Source: Candidatus Peribacteria bacterium RIFCSPHIGHO2_01_FULL_51_35 (GTDB lineage Bacteria > Patescibacteriota > Gracilibacteria > Peribacterales > Peribacteraceae). Taken from it: DNA of 64,000 nucleotides. How positions within the stretch are numbered: position 1 is the stretch's first letter; each line of letters begins with the position of its first letter. The stretch spans positions 1 to 64,000 of the forward strand of contig MFXP01000004.1 of assembly GCA_001787535.1 (NCBI GenBank), written 5' to 3'. The notes under the pieces are model-generated. The model ran no database searches and was not told the DNA's origin. It worked only from the letters and a program-made list of their open reading frames with translations. A program made the position numbers and the translations under genes. This document shows, piece by piece, positions 54,637-63,650 of this stretch.

Positions 54637-56259
54637 ATGATCATCCTTGGTCTCACACATCCATACGGTTGGAATACGGCCGCTGCGCTCATTCGCGACG
54701 GCAAACTTGTTGCATTTGCCGAAGAGGAACGTTTCACGCGCCAAAAACATGCTCCGCTGGCATTCCCCGCGAAAGCCATGGCATTTGCACTCAAAGAAGC
54801 GGGCATCACGTTGGATCAGGTCGACCGTATCGCCATCGGCATGGATAGCAAATGGTCGGTGATCCTGCCGAACTTTTTTCCATGGCAACCGCTGCGGTTC
54901 GCATATGGAAAAATAGAACGCACCATGCGCGAGATCGATCGGGGCAACAGACAGTTGCCATTTTCTGTGCACGATCCACGCCTGACGTTCGTCAACCATC
55001 ACCGGGCGCATGTGGCAAGCTCGCTTTTTTTGTCGGGATTCGAGCAATCAAACTTCATTTCACTTGATGGCGCGGGCGGGGGAGAGAGCGGGATGATCGG
55101 TTACGGCGATGGTGCGAAGCTTGAAATTTATAAACGCATCACGAATGCCGGCAGCTGGGGTGCACTGTATGAACGCTTCACCAAAGTCATCGGTTTTAAG
55201 CCGCACAGTCATGAAGGCAAAACCATGGGGCTTGCTGCATTTGGTACTCCGCATCCGGAGATCATCGATTTCGTCGATTGGAGTGGAGAGATTCCCGTTA
55301 TCAACCACACGAAGCGCAATCGTTTCCTCCGTTCCCTCAAAGTTCGTGATCCGAAAGATCCGCTCACACAGGAGCAAAAAGATCTTGCCGCGACCGTGCA
55401 AGATCTTTTGGAGCGTGCACTGCTGCACATGACGAAGTATCTGGTCGAGAAATCCGGAAGCCGTAATCTCTGCATGGCAGGAGGCGTTGCCCTCAACTGC
55501 TCTGCAAACGGCAAACTGATCCACTCGGGTTTGATCGACAATATCTACGTGCAACCCGCATCATCGGATGCCGGCGTCGCATTGGGTGCTGCCGTGCATG
55601 AATATGTGCGGCTCACCGGTAAACGTCCTGATTTTGTCTTCGATCATGCGTACTTCGGTCCTTCGTATTCCGATGCAGAGATCGAAAAGTTATTAAAGGA
55701 AGCGAAAGTGCCGTACGAACCAGTGGAGAACATCGCCGAACGCACGGCAGAACTGATGTCCCAAGGGAAGATCGTGGGATGGTTCCAAGGACGCATGGAA
55801 GCAGGGCCGCGCGCGCTGGGCGGACGCAGCATCGTGGCCGATCCCATGATCCCGGGCATCAAAGACAAAGTGAATGCAGAGGTAAAACACCGCGAAATGT
55901 GGCGTCCGTTTGCTCCTGCCATGCGGTACGAAGACATCGCGGAATATGTGGAAGGACCGTACGAAAGCCCCTTCATGATCCTTGCATTCCAAGCGCGCAA
56001 AGATCGTGTGGATCAATTCCCGGCTGCTGTGCACGTGGATAACACCGCACGTGTGCAAGGTGTTCACAAGGAAGTGAATCCGCAGTACTACGCACTCATC
56101 GAAGCATTCAAAAAGAAGACAGGTCGCGGTGTCATCTTAAACACATCTTTCAATATCGCAGAGGAGCCGCTGGTCTGCAGCCCGCAGGATGCTCTGCGCA
56201 CATATTTTAGTTCCGGACTGGATGCACTGGCGATAGGAAGTTTTCTTTTGAGGAAATAA
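54637..56259 (+). CDS. Carbamoyltransferase (NodU/CmcH family)
   Basis: IILGLTHPYGWNTAAALIRDGKLVAFAEEERFTRQKHA..LCMAGGVALNCSANGKL..GRMEAGPRALGGRSIVADP..NTSFNIAEEPLVCSPQDAL. Confidence 0.95.
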   Translation: MIILGLTHPYGWNTAAALIRDGKLVAFAEEERFTRQKHAPLAFPAKAMAFALKEAGITLDQVDRIAIGMDSKWSVILPNFFPWQPLRFAYGKIERTMREIDRGNRQLPFSVHDPRLTFVNHHRAHVASSLFLSGFEQSNFISLDGAGGGESGMIGYGDGAKLEIYKRITNAGSWGALYERFTKVIGFKPHSHEGKTMGLAAFGTPHPEIIDFVDWSGEIPVINHTKRNRFLRSLKVRDPKDPLTQEQKDLAATVQDLLERALLHMTKYLVEKSGSRNLCMAGGVALNCSANGKLIHSGLIDNIYVQPASSDAGVALGAAVHEYVRLTGKRPDFVFDHAYFGPSYSDAEIEKLLKEAKVPYEPVENIAERTAELMSQGKIVGWFQGRMEAGPRALGGRSIVADPMIPGIKDKVNAEVKHREMWRPFAPAMRYEDIAEYVEGPYESPFMILAFQARKDRVDQFPAAVHVDNTARVQGVHKEVNPQYYALIEAFKKKTGRGVILNTSFNIAEEPLVCSPQDALRTYFSSGLDALAIGSFLLRK

Positions 56260-56260
56260 A

Positions 56261-56587
56261 TCATTTTGTCTCGGTGAAGTCATCCCTAAGATCGTCCGGC
56301 ACTTGTGTATTCATGCCTCTTTCGATGGATGATTCGAAGAGCATCACGAAAGGTTGAGATGCCTCTACGGTTTCTTTTTTCGAAGGTTTTATAGGCGCCT
56401 TTGCCTTTTTAGGTTCCACAGGTGCCTTTGCCTTAGGTGGTTCCGGAGAATTTTTCCCCATTGAAAAGATTCTCGGAAGATTCAACGTAACACCAAATCC
56501 CACGGCAACAATCGCAGCTGTCGTTGGTATGACTGTAGTCAATGTACGGAGGAGTGTTGGGGTGGAAGGGAGCCTTTTCGTTTCCAT
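56261..56587 (-). CDS. Hypothetical membrane-anchored Lys/Pro/Ala-rich protein
   Basis: TM near N-terminus, then PPKAKAPVEPKKAKAPIKPSKK. Confidence 0.55.
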   Translation of the reverse strand: METKRLPSTPTLLRTLTTVIPTTAAIVAVGFGVTLNLPRIFSMGKNSPEPPKAKAPVEPKKAKAPIKPSKKETVEASQPFVMLFESSIERGMNTQVPDDLRDDFTETK

Positions 56588-56659
56588 ATGTGGATTGTAT
56601 AGAAAACTGTACAGAAGTCCAGATCAAAACTCTTGCGAGAAATCATTTGCCGTTCGTTT

Positions 56660-56688
56660 GTAGAGCCGCGCGATTCGCGCGTCTCTAC
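56660..56688. repeat. GTAGAG-type palindrome
   Basis: GTAGAGCCGCGCGATTCGCGCGTCTCTAC. Confidence 0.9.
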
Positions 56689-56716
56689 GACGACGATCAT
56701 ATTTCCATTTCGATCG

Positions 56717-56750
56717 TTTGTAGAGCCGCGACATGTCGCGGCTCTACAAA
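56717..56750. repeat. GTAGAG-type palindrome (perfect, 34 nt)
   Basis: TTTGTAGAGCCGCGACATGTCGCGGCTCTACAAA. Confidence 0.92.
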
Positions 56751-56757
56751 CCACTGT

Positions 56758-56788
56758 CGTAGAGCCGTCCCGGCGGGACGGCTCTACG
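56758..56788. repeat. GTAGAG-type palindrome
   Basis: CGTAGAGCCGTCCCGGCGGGACGGCTCTACG. Confidence 0.92.
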
Positions 56789-56933
56789 AACGAACATGAA
56801 TAAATTCTGTTATTTTTCTCGCAATATCCTCCGGATCTCCCGCTTTGCAGAGGATCACCTCTTTTTCCGTTGGTGAATTTTTCATGAATGGCAGGTGTGT
56901 CACATGTGAGGACAAGAGCCTGCCTATCGGTTT
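56784..56933 (-). pseudogene. Probable C-terminal remnant of a GT4 glycosyltransferase
   Basis: Frame reads KPIGRLLSSHVTHLPFMKNSPTEKEVILCKAGDPEDIARKITEFIHVRS*, resembling the GT4 C-terminal pattern LLVxPGDPExLAxAI; its stop lies in the adjacent palindrome. Confidence 0.5.
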
Positions 56934-57335
56934 CTAGATGTACACAACGTACTTATAAAGAAGGAAGTTCCATGGAACTGTGAAGCCGATGCTCAGAATT
57001 CTGGCCAGAATTTTGTCCATACCAGTGAACTCCACCAGTGCATAGAGGAGCATAGCCTGGATAACTGTGTTGGCCACCTGGAGGAGAGTGAATCGCGCGA
57101 CATGGTGGATCAACCCTTCCCTCTTTTCGAATACCAGATATTTGTGGAAAAGAAATGTCGAAAGGAATCCCACACCGTCACTCACAACAGACGCGGATAC
57201 GTACCACAAGCCCGCCCGGATCAGAATGGCATAGGCGACAATAGCCAGGATCGCCGCCACACCGCCGCTGGCGAGATACCCAAACACCTGAATGGTGATG
57301 ACGCGGAGACCGCTATGTGTGCGTGGCAATGTATC
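56934..57335 (-). CDS. GtrA-family membrane protein (second paralogue)
   Basis: VFGYLASGGVAAILAIVAYAILIRAGLWYVSASVVSDGVGFLSTFLFHKYLVFEKRE..GFTVPWNFLLYKYVVY. Confidence 0.85.
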   Translation of the reverse strand, partial: DTLPRTHSGLRVITIQVFGYLASGGVAAILAIVAYAILIRAGLWYVSASVVSDGVGFLSTFLFHKYLVFEKREGLIHHVARFTLLQVANTVIQAMLLYALVEFTGMDKILARILSIGFTVPWNFLLYKYVVYI

Positions 57336-57340
57336 CATCA

Positions 57341-58210
57341 CTACTCGCGAATGCAGAGAATATTCGCCATCTTGTGCTGCACGCACATCATCACCGCCAT
57401 TTCAGCGTTCGCCATCCGCGTGATGGCGCCGGTCGCGTCATCAATGAAGGAGAATACGAAGCCTGTCTGCTCGAGCGATTGGAAAAGCTGAATCGGATCA
57501 GTTCCCACCTTTCGGAGTATCGCCGGCCAACATTCCACAATGAATTTTACGCCTTGGTTCTCGTTCAGGATGCGCTTCATGCCGCGGATACCAGATTCTT
57601 CCGCTCCTTCTATATCCATTTTGATCATATCCACGGTGGTTCCGGTTGGAAAATAATCGTCCAATGCCACACAACCAATCGTCACCTGTTTGCGGCTGTT
57701 GGATACGTGGTAAATCCGGTGGTCGGCGGTGTTGAAGCCCGACTGGTACAGCGTGCAGGTGCCTGTCTTGTCCGACACCGCCTTCTCAACAATAGTCACA
57801 TTACGATAGCCATTCTGTTCGATGTTCTTACGCAGAAGCGTGCAATTGTCCGCACCAGGTTCGAACGCGTACACCTTCCCCGTTGGGCCCACCTGACGCG
57901 CAGCCATCAGTGAGAAGAGCCCGATATTGGCACCGACGTCTACGAATGTCATCCCGGGCTTAAGCACGCTCTTGCAGTACGCCATACTTGCCGCCTCGTA
58001 TTCGCCAGTCGATTCCAGTTCGAACGACACGCCGAAATCAACCGGATCCACTGATACGGTGTGACCGTCCCACTGCACGGTCGGTTTGAGATACCATGAC
58101 ATCATCTTCACACCTACGTAACGCAGCGGCCCGACGTGTTCCAATATCTGGCGCATTGCGGGCGCCAGCGTCCTGCGCAGCTTTATGAAGACCGTGGTTC
58201 CCTTCTGCAT
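57341..58210 (-). CDS. FkbM-family methyltransferase
   Basis: LKPGMTFVDVGANIGLFSLMAARQVGPTGKVYAFEPGADNCTLLRKNIEQNGYRNVTIVEKAVSDKTGTCTLY..DMIKMDIEGAEE. Confidence 0.94.
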   Translation of the reverse strand: MQKGTTVFIKLRRTLAPAMRQILEHVGPLRYVGVKMMSWYLKPTVQWDGHTVSVDPVDFGVSFELESTGEYEAASMAYCKSVLKPGMTFVDVGANIGLFSLMAARQVGPTGKVYAFEPGADNCTLLRKNIEQNGYRNVTIVEKAVSDKTGTCTLYQSGFNTADHRIYHVSNSRKQVTIGCVALDDYFPTGTTVDMIKMDIEGAEESGIRGMKRILNENQGVKFIVECWPAILRKVGTDPIQLFQSLEQTGFVFSFIDDATGAITRMANAEMAVMMCVQHKMANILCIRE

Positions 58211-58272
58211 AGAAAAAAGATAACGCACAAGAGTTTATGGGAAGCTCTCAGACAAGTCCACGCTTTCCTTTA

Positions 58273-59655
58273 TCAAGAGCAATCCTTAGGCGGTGGGACG
58301 ATGATGTGACCCGTGAGAGTCCCTCCCTTAGGATCATTGGGAGTTTTCTCACGGATGAGCGTGAAACAGCGTTGTTTCTCATCCGGTGTTACGAGAGCTG
58401 CAGGAATTCTAGTGGAGAGCGTTACATTTGTGAGGAAAACCCAATGAGGATTTTTAGGAAGGTGAATGAATACCGGTGCACTTTGGATAATGAGATTCGT
58501 GTCTGCAAAATGTTCTTGGATGTACGTGGCTGTGTTTTGAGCTGTGAGACTGGCGCTAGAACCACGATGATCCCATTGCCACCATGCTTGTACCAGTACT
58601 ATGGCGCCGAGTACGACAATACTCATGTTCTTGCCAAAAAGAATGCGAGCTCCTGTGGGAACAAATGGCAGCAGCAAAATATGTGCTGCAAGCAGGAGTC
58701 GATACCATCCCGAGCGCGTGAAGCAGTAGGCAGTGAAAAGAATGATGACAGTCATGATGGTAATGGACAGCGCGTTTGGCATGGAGCGACGGAGCTTGAT
58801 GAATCCCACAATTCCTAAGATAAGCACTACGTCGTAGGCAAGAAATGGAAGACGTAGAAGAAATTCCGGTTGTGTCCAAAGAACATGTTTTGCGAGAAGG
58901 ATGTCATCCGTTCCTACGATCCACGCATAGATCTCCACGAAAAAACGCATATCCATTGCGCCGAGCACCGGAGAAAATATGGCAAATGTTAGGAGAGTGG
59001 TGAATCCAGCCACAGTAAGAGAGAGCACTTCAGGATATTTTCTTTGTAGAAGTGCCCAAATCCATGCGATTCCCATGCCACCCAAAAGGAATGCATAAGG
59101 CAATTTAGTGACGAAAGCAGCGCCAACAAATGCGCCACAGGCAATGCTCTGCCAAAGCGACAATCGTTTTTGCGTTAGTAAAAGAAGAGCGATCAGTGCA
59201 AAAAACATTCCCGGCACTTCTCCTATGACAACTTTGCCGGTGTTGACGAATGCCGAGAGCGAAACGAGCAATGCCGTGGCAAAACATGCGGAAGAACGAC
59301 CTGCAATTTTCTTTGTGAAAAAATAAAATACTATTGTGGTGCCGCAGAGATAGAGCACCATGGGAATCCGAGCGGCGACAATGCTCGGCCCCAATATCTT
59401 CATAAAAAACGCAGAGGGATAAATCAGCATGGGTCCCACCTGGAGGATTGGATACAGCCATGGGCGACCGAGGATCGGCAGGGTGTAACCATTTCCTGTG
59501 GCATATTCGCGGGCAACGATCATGAAAAGGCTGTCATCGTTCCAAGCAGCGGGGAATGTGCCGAGTTCGCGCACAAAGAAAAATAATGCCGCACTTGCAA
59601 TGATGCATTCGGGAAGGATATTCCATACTCGTCGAAAGAGTTCCTTTTGCTTCAT
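58273..59655 (-). CDS. Membrane glycosyltransferase (ArnT/PMT-like)
   Basis: WNDDSLFMIVAREYATGNGYTLPILGRPWLYPILQVGPMLIYPSAFFMKILGPS and about 10 TM segments. Confidence 0.85.
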   Translation of the reverse strand: MKQKELFRRVWNILPECIIASAALFFFVRELGTFPAAWNDDSLFMIVAREYATGNGYTLPILGRPWLYPILQVGPMLIYPSAFFMKILGPSIVAARIPMVLYLCGTTIVFYFFTKKIAGRSSACFATALLVSLSAFVNTGKVVIGEVPGMFFALIALLLLTQKRLSLWQSIACGAFVGAAFVTKLPYAFLLGGMGIAWIWALLQRKYPEVLSLTVAGFTTLLTFAIFSPVLGAMDMRFFVEIYAWIVGTDDILLAKHVLWTQPEFLLRLPFLAYDVVLILGIVGFIKLRRSMPNALSITIMTVIILFTAYCFTRSGWYRLLLAAHILLLPFVPTGARILFGKNMSIVVLGAIVLVQAWWQWDHRGSSASLTAQNTATYIQEHFADTNLIIQSAPVFIHLPKNPHWVFLTNVTLSTRIPAALVTPDEKQRCFTLIREKTPNDPKGGTLTGHIIVPPPKDCS

Positions 59656-59940
59656 GGATACATGGTAGCAGTGAACAGGTAGGACAGCTTGTCGCCTCTC
59701 TACGAGGCGATCTTTTGTGCAAATATCTGATTTATGCATTTTGTCGCTGTTCGCTTAATTTTTTCGAAAGATCGCGGTACTTCGCCATTAATCCTTGTTC
59801 CTTCGTATGACATTCGCGCACTTCGTAGCCTCCGCGCTGCAGATCGCGCTTCACATTCCAGTGCGCGGAGTGTTCTGATCATGATAACCAAAAGCGATGA
59901 GAATCTTGCTCATGAGTGACTATTGTACCCCAAAACCACA

Positions 59941-59982
59941 ACCCTCCTTCGCCAAGGTTTCGGAGGGCAGGCGGGGGAGGGT
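59941..59982. repeat. Palindromic element
   Basis: ACCCTCC TTCGCCAAGGTTTC GGAGGG CAGGCGGGGGAGGGT. Confidence 0.6.
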
Positions 59983-60032
59983 ACTTTCCAAGCGTGAAGC
60001 GACTGAGAAGAAAATTAAGGTATCATAGGCAC

Positions 60033-61193
60033 GTGCGCATCACCTACGTCACCCATACCCGCTTTCCCGTCCAAAAAGCCCATGGAAAGCAAATTGCAGA
60101 TGTCTGTGCGGCGCTGGCTGCCATCGGACATACTGTGACGTTGCTCTGTCCGACAGTCTCGAATTCCATCAAGCTCTCCTGGAACCGTTACTACGATCTC
60201 CCGGAGTCGTTCAAGGTGAAAACATTGGGACACAAAGATGCGACGCGGCAGTGGTGGGTTCCGGGGGTGTTCCATTTCCGCATCAACATGCGGCGGTACC
60301 AGAAAGCGCTCAAAACTTTTTTTGAGACGCACAAAACGGATCTCATCTATGTCCGCTCTCCTCAATTGCTGCCCGTCCTGCTCCGTGCAAAGGCGGATGT
60401 CATTTTGGAATTGCATTCCTTGCCGCGGCTCAGAAAGAAAAAGTTTGCAGCCCTTTGCAACAAGTGTGTTCGCATTGTGTGTCTGACAACCGCCATGGAG
60501 CGCGAACTCCTGTATTTGGGCGTAAAGCCCAAGAAAGTAATCGTGGAGCCGGATGCTGCGAACCTGGAGCGCTTCGCAAAGTCCGTATCGGTGAAGGTTG
60601 CGAAGAAAAGGACAAAAGTATTCCCGCTTGATCGTCCCGTCATCGGCTATTTCGGATCGTTCTACACGCAGAACAACATCGAGAAAGGAGTGAGTGTTCT
60701 CATCGAGGCCATCCTGCGCCTCAGACGAAAGAAAGTGCGTGTGTATGCGGGCATTGGCGGAGGGTGGGGCAAGGAAATCAATGAGTTCCAGAAGAAAGTG
60801 CGAGCGAAAAATTTGGAAGAAGATGTGCGGCTCTTGGGACACCTTCCTCCAGCGCAAATTCCCGAATACATGCTGGCGTGCGATGTGCTGGTGTATCCCG
60901 CACCGGCATCCAAGCATCCGTACTTCCAACGCGATACGTCTCCGCTCAAGCTCTTCGAGTATCTTGCCGCGGGACGACCCATCGTATGTGCGGATCTTCC
61001 GCCGCTGCGGGATATCGTCTCCAAAGAGACCGTGTACTTTGCGACCCCCGGGGATCCGAACTCCTTTGCGCACTGGATAGAGTATGTGCTTGAACATCCG
61101 GACGAAGCGGCGGTAAAAGTGAAAAAGGGGCTTGCTGCCGTGGCGTACTACAGTTGGGAAAAGCGCATGCGGCGAATTTTGAAGGGACTTTAA
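60033..61193 (+). CDS. Glycosyltransferase family 4 (GTG start)
   Basis: RITYVTHTRFPVQKAHGKQIADVCAALAAIGHTVTLLCP..VIGYFGSFYTQNNIEKGVSVLIEAI..SPLKLFEYLAAGRPIVCADLPPLRDI. Confidence 0.94.
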   Translation: MRITYVTHTRFPVQKAHGKQIADVCAALAAIGHTVTLLCPTVSNSIKLSWNRYYDLPESFKVKTLGHKDATRQWWVPGVFHFRINMRRYQKALKTFFETHKTDLIYVRSPQLLPVLLRAKADVILELHSLPRLRKKKFAALCNKCVRIVCLTTAMERELLYLGVKPKKVIVEPDAANLERFAKSVSVKVAKKRTKVFPLDRPVIGYFGSFYTQNNIEKGVSVLIEAILRLRRKKVRVYAGIGGGWGKEINEFQKKVRAKNLEEDVRLLGHLPPAQIPEYMLACDVLVYPAPASKHPYFQRDTSPLKLFEYLAAGRPIVCADLPPLRDIVSKETVYFATPGDPNSFAHWIEYVLEHPDEAAVKVKKGLAAVAYYSWEKRMRRILKGL

Positions 61194-61233
61194 GCATTAG
61201 CGCCTTTGGAGCCGGAATGTTAAACTTTGCTCT

Positions 61234-61650
61234 ATGGAAAGCGTGAAAACCATCAAGAAAGGCGATGCCATCTATGCCCTCTTCATCTCGAAGAATCTGT
61301 CTCCGGAAGGCGGCATCAAATTTTTAACAGATCATGCATCTCCGTTTCAATTGGGCTTGATGGAGCGCCCCGCGGGTCACAAAGTGAAGCCGCATCAGCA
61401 TCCGCCGCAAACGTTTGATGTTCAGCGTTTTAGTGAATTTCTCTATGTAGAGAGAGGGAAGATAAAAGCAACGGTGTTTGATGAGGAATGGAATGTTCTT
61501 GCAGAGCAAGAGTTGGGAGCCGGAGATTTTTTGCTGTTCCTCCGCGGAGGACACGGCATCGATGTGTTGGAACCGAGCCGCATGATAGAAGTAAAGCAAG
61601 GACCGTTCCCCGGTGATAAGGCAGCCAAGACTTTCCGTGCCATACCATGA
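61234..61650 (+). CDS. Cupin-fold protein
   Basis: HKVKPHQHPPQTFDVQRFSEFLYVERGKIKATVFDEEWNVLAEQELGAGDFLLFLRGGHGIDVLE; overlaps the next gene. Confidence 0.8.
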   Translation: MESVKTIKKGDAIYALFISKNLSPEGGIKFLTDHASPFQLGLMERPAGHKVKPHQHPPQTFDVQRFSEFLYVERGKIKATVFDEEWNVLAEQELGAGDFLLFLRGGHGIDVLEPSRMIEVKQGPFPGDKAAKTFRAIP

Positions 61651-62768
61651 CCTCTCCTCTCAAAGTTCCGGTCAACGAGCCCGTCCTCACGAAAGAGGCG
61701 AAGCAGTATGTTGCCGAGGCCATGGAGTCGGGCTGGATCAGCTCTGCGGGGAAATACATCGAGCAGTTCGAAGCGGAGTTCGCGGCATTCCTTGGTGTGA
61801 AACATGCCGTCACCACCACAAGCGGCACCACGGCCATCCACTTGGCGCTTGCGACGCTGAACATCGGACCCGGCGACGAAGTGATCGTTCCGGATTTTAC
61901 AATGATGGGGAGCATCCTTCCTGTGCTCTACTGCGGAGCCACGCCGATCTTTGTGGATGCCAAGCCGGAGACGTTCAATATCGATCCCTCGCTCATCGAG
62001 AAGAAGATCACAAAGAAGACGAAGGCCATCATGCCCGTCCATCTGTACGGCCAGAGCGCAGACATGGATCCCATCCTCGCAATCGCCAAGAAGCATAATC
62101 TTTATGTTGTCGAAGACGCAGCGGAGGCACATGGTGCGACGTACAAAGGCTGCCTCTGCGGTTCGATGGGAGACATCGGGTGTTTCAGCTTCTACGCAAA
62201 CAAGATCATTACGACAGGGGAGGGAGGCATGCTCGTGACGAATGATGATCAATTGGTAGCGCGTGCGCGGACACTCAAAGACTTGGCGCACAGTCCCCAA
62301 AAGCGTTTTTGGCACGAAGAGATGGGTTTCAACTATCGCATGACGAATCTGCAGGCGGCTGTCGGACTGGGGCAACTCAAGCACATCGATGAATTTATTA
62401 AGCATAAACAATGGATGGCCGATCGCTATCGCGAGGGGCTCAAAGGCATCAAAGGGCTTCGCCTGCCGGCAGTGAAGAAAGATTCTCTGAATGTGTACTG
62501 GATGTACGGTGTGCTTGTGGAAGAGTCTTTTCCAATGGCAAAAGACGAACTCCGAGCGGCGCTCAGAGAAAAAGGAGTGGATACACGTGATTTCTTCTAT
62601 TCCTCTGCATCGCAGCCACTGTTTAAAGATCTTCCTTCTGCAAAAGAATCATTTCCTGTCAGTAAGATGCTCAGTGAGCGTGGGTTTTACCTGCCTTCGG
62701 GACTTGCTCTTACAGAGGAACAAGTCGACTATGTCTGCTCCGCACTTCGTGAAATCGCCTCAATATAA
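61647..62768 (+). CDS. DegT/DnrJ/EryC1-family aminotransferase
   Basis: TTSGTTAIHLALATLNIGPGDEVIVPDFTMMGS..VVEDAAEAHGATYKGCLCGSMGDIGCFSFYANKIITTGEGGMLVTND. Confidence 0.96.
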   Translation: MTSPLKVPVNEPVLTKEAKQYVAEAMESGWISSAGKYIEQFEAEFAAFLGVKHAVTTTSGTTAIHLALATLNIGPGDEVIVPDFTMMGSILPVLYCGATPIFVDAKPETFNIDPSLIEKKITKKTKAIMPVHLYGQSADMDPILAIAKKHNLYVVEDAAEAHGATYKGCLCGSMGDIGCFSFYANKIITTGEGGMLVTNDDQLVARARTLKDLAHSPQKRFWHEEMGFNYRMTNLQAAVGLGQLKHIDEFIKHKQWMADRYREGLKGIKGLRLPAVKKDSLNVYWMYGVLVEESFPMAKDELRAALREKGVDTRDFFYSSASQPLFKDLPSAKESFPVSKMLSERGFYLPSGLALTEEQVDYVCSALREIASI

Positions 62769-63519
62769 AACCGGCTTCGTTTCTATCATCCTTCCGACAT
62801 ACAACGAGGCGGGAAATATCATCGCGCTTGCGGAAGAGCTGGACAGCCATGTGAAATTTCCAAAGGAAATCATTGTGGTTGATGACGATTCTCCGGATGG
62901 CACGTCCCGCCTTGTCCAAGAATGCATCGCAGGCGGAGCCATCCCTGGGCTTCGTCTGGAAACGCGCACGGCGGATCGTGGGCTTAGAAAGAGCATTGAA
63001 CGAGGGATTGAAATTGCGCAGGGCGACATCATCTGTTGGATGGACTGTGATTTTTCACATCCTCCGGAAGATATGGCATTGCTTGTTCAGGAGGTTTTGA
63101 ACGGTGCGGATATTGTGATTGCATCACGGTATATGAAAGGGGGGGTGTATAAAAAAGGGCTTGGCTGGTTTGATGCGGATGAATCCGCATTTGCCGTGCT
63201 CCTCAGTCGCATTATCAACTGGATTATTCATGTTGTTCTCGATCCTCGGATTCACGATTATACGAGTGGCTTCGTCGCATTCCGTCGCAGTGTGCTTGAA
63301 TCCCTTCTGCCGCTTCGGGGCGATTATGGCGAATACTTTGTGGAGTTGATCTATTGTGCCGTGAAAACTCGCAATATTTCCATCATTGAGTTGCCGTTCA
63401 CCTCACCCCCTCGGCGCTCCGGACAATCCAAGACAGGTACGACCTTCCGAGCGCTCTTCTGGCGAGGGCTGCCTTATGCCCGCTTGATTCCCAAACTGCG
63501 GGCGATGAAAAATAATTGA
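62731..63519 (+). CDS. Glycosyltransferase family 2 (DPM-like)
   Basis: VSIILPTYNEAGNIIALAEELDSHVKFPKEIIVVDDDSPDGTSR..WMDCDFSHPPEDM; start MSAPHFVKSP overlaps the aminotransferase end. Confidence 0.93.
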   Translation: MSAPHFVKSPQYKTGFVSIILPTYNEAGNIIALAEELDSHVKFPKEIIVVDDDSPDGTSRLVQECIAGGAIPGLRLETRTADRGLRKSIERGIEIAQGDIICWMDCDFSHPPEDMALLVQEVLNGADIVIASRYMKGGVYKKGLGWFDADESAFAVLLSRIINWIIHVVLDPRIHDYTSGFVAFRRSVLESLLPLRGDYGEYFVELIYCAVKTRNISIIELPFTSPPRRSGQSKTGTTFRALFWRGLPYARLIPKLRAMKNN

Positions 63520-63587
63520 TCCTGTACCACATGTCTGTCCTCATAAAATTGATTTTCGGAAGAAATCGAACAGAATAAAAAAATAGC

Positions 63588-63616
63588 GAAGCTACCGGCG
63601 GTCGCGACCGCCGTGG
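63588..63616. repeat. Palindrome
   Basis: gcgaagctaCCGGCGGTCGCGACCGCCGtggcgaagc. Confidence 0.7.
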
Positions 63617-63650
63617 CGAAGCAAGGGGGAGCACCATTACATCATCCCCG

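Noticed and set aside
36660-56788. CRISPR array from clustered palindromes or tandem arrays
   Set aside because: No constant direct repeat with uniform unique spacers and no cas genes; units are 7-9 nt or differing palindromes.
59700-59891. Short minus-strand ORF that might be a DUF559-type remnant
   Set aside because: Fragmentary, Arg/Ala-rich and no motif I could securely assign.
60015-61097. 360-aa minus-strand ORF
   Set aside because: Antisense shadow of a clear GT4 gene.
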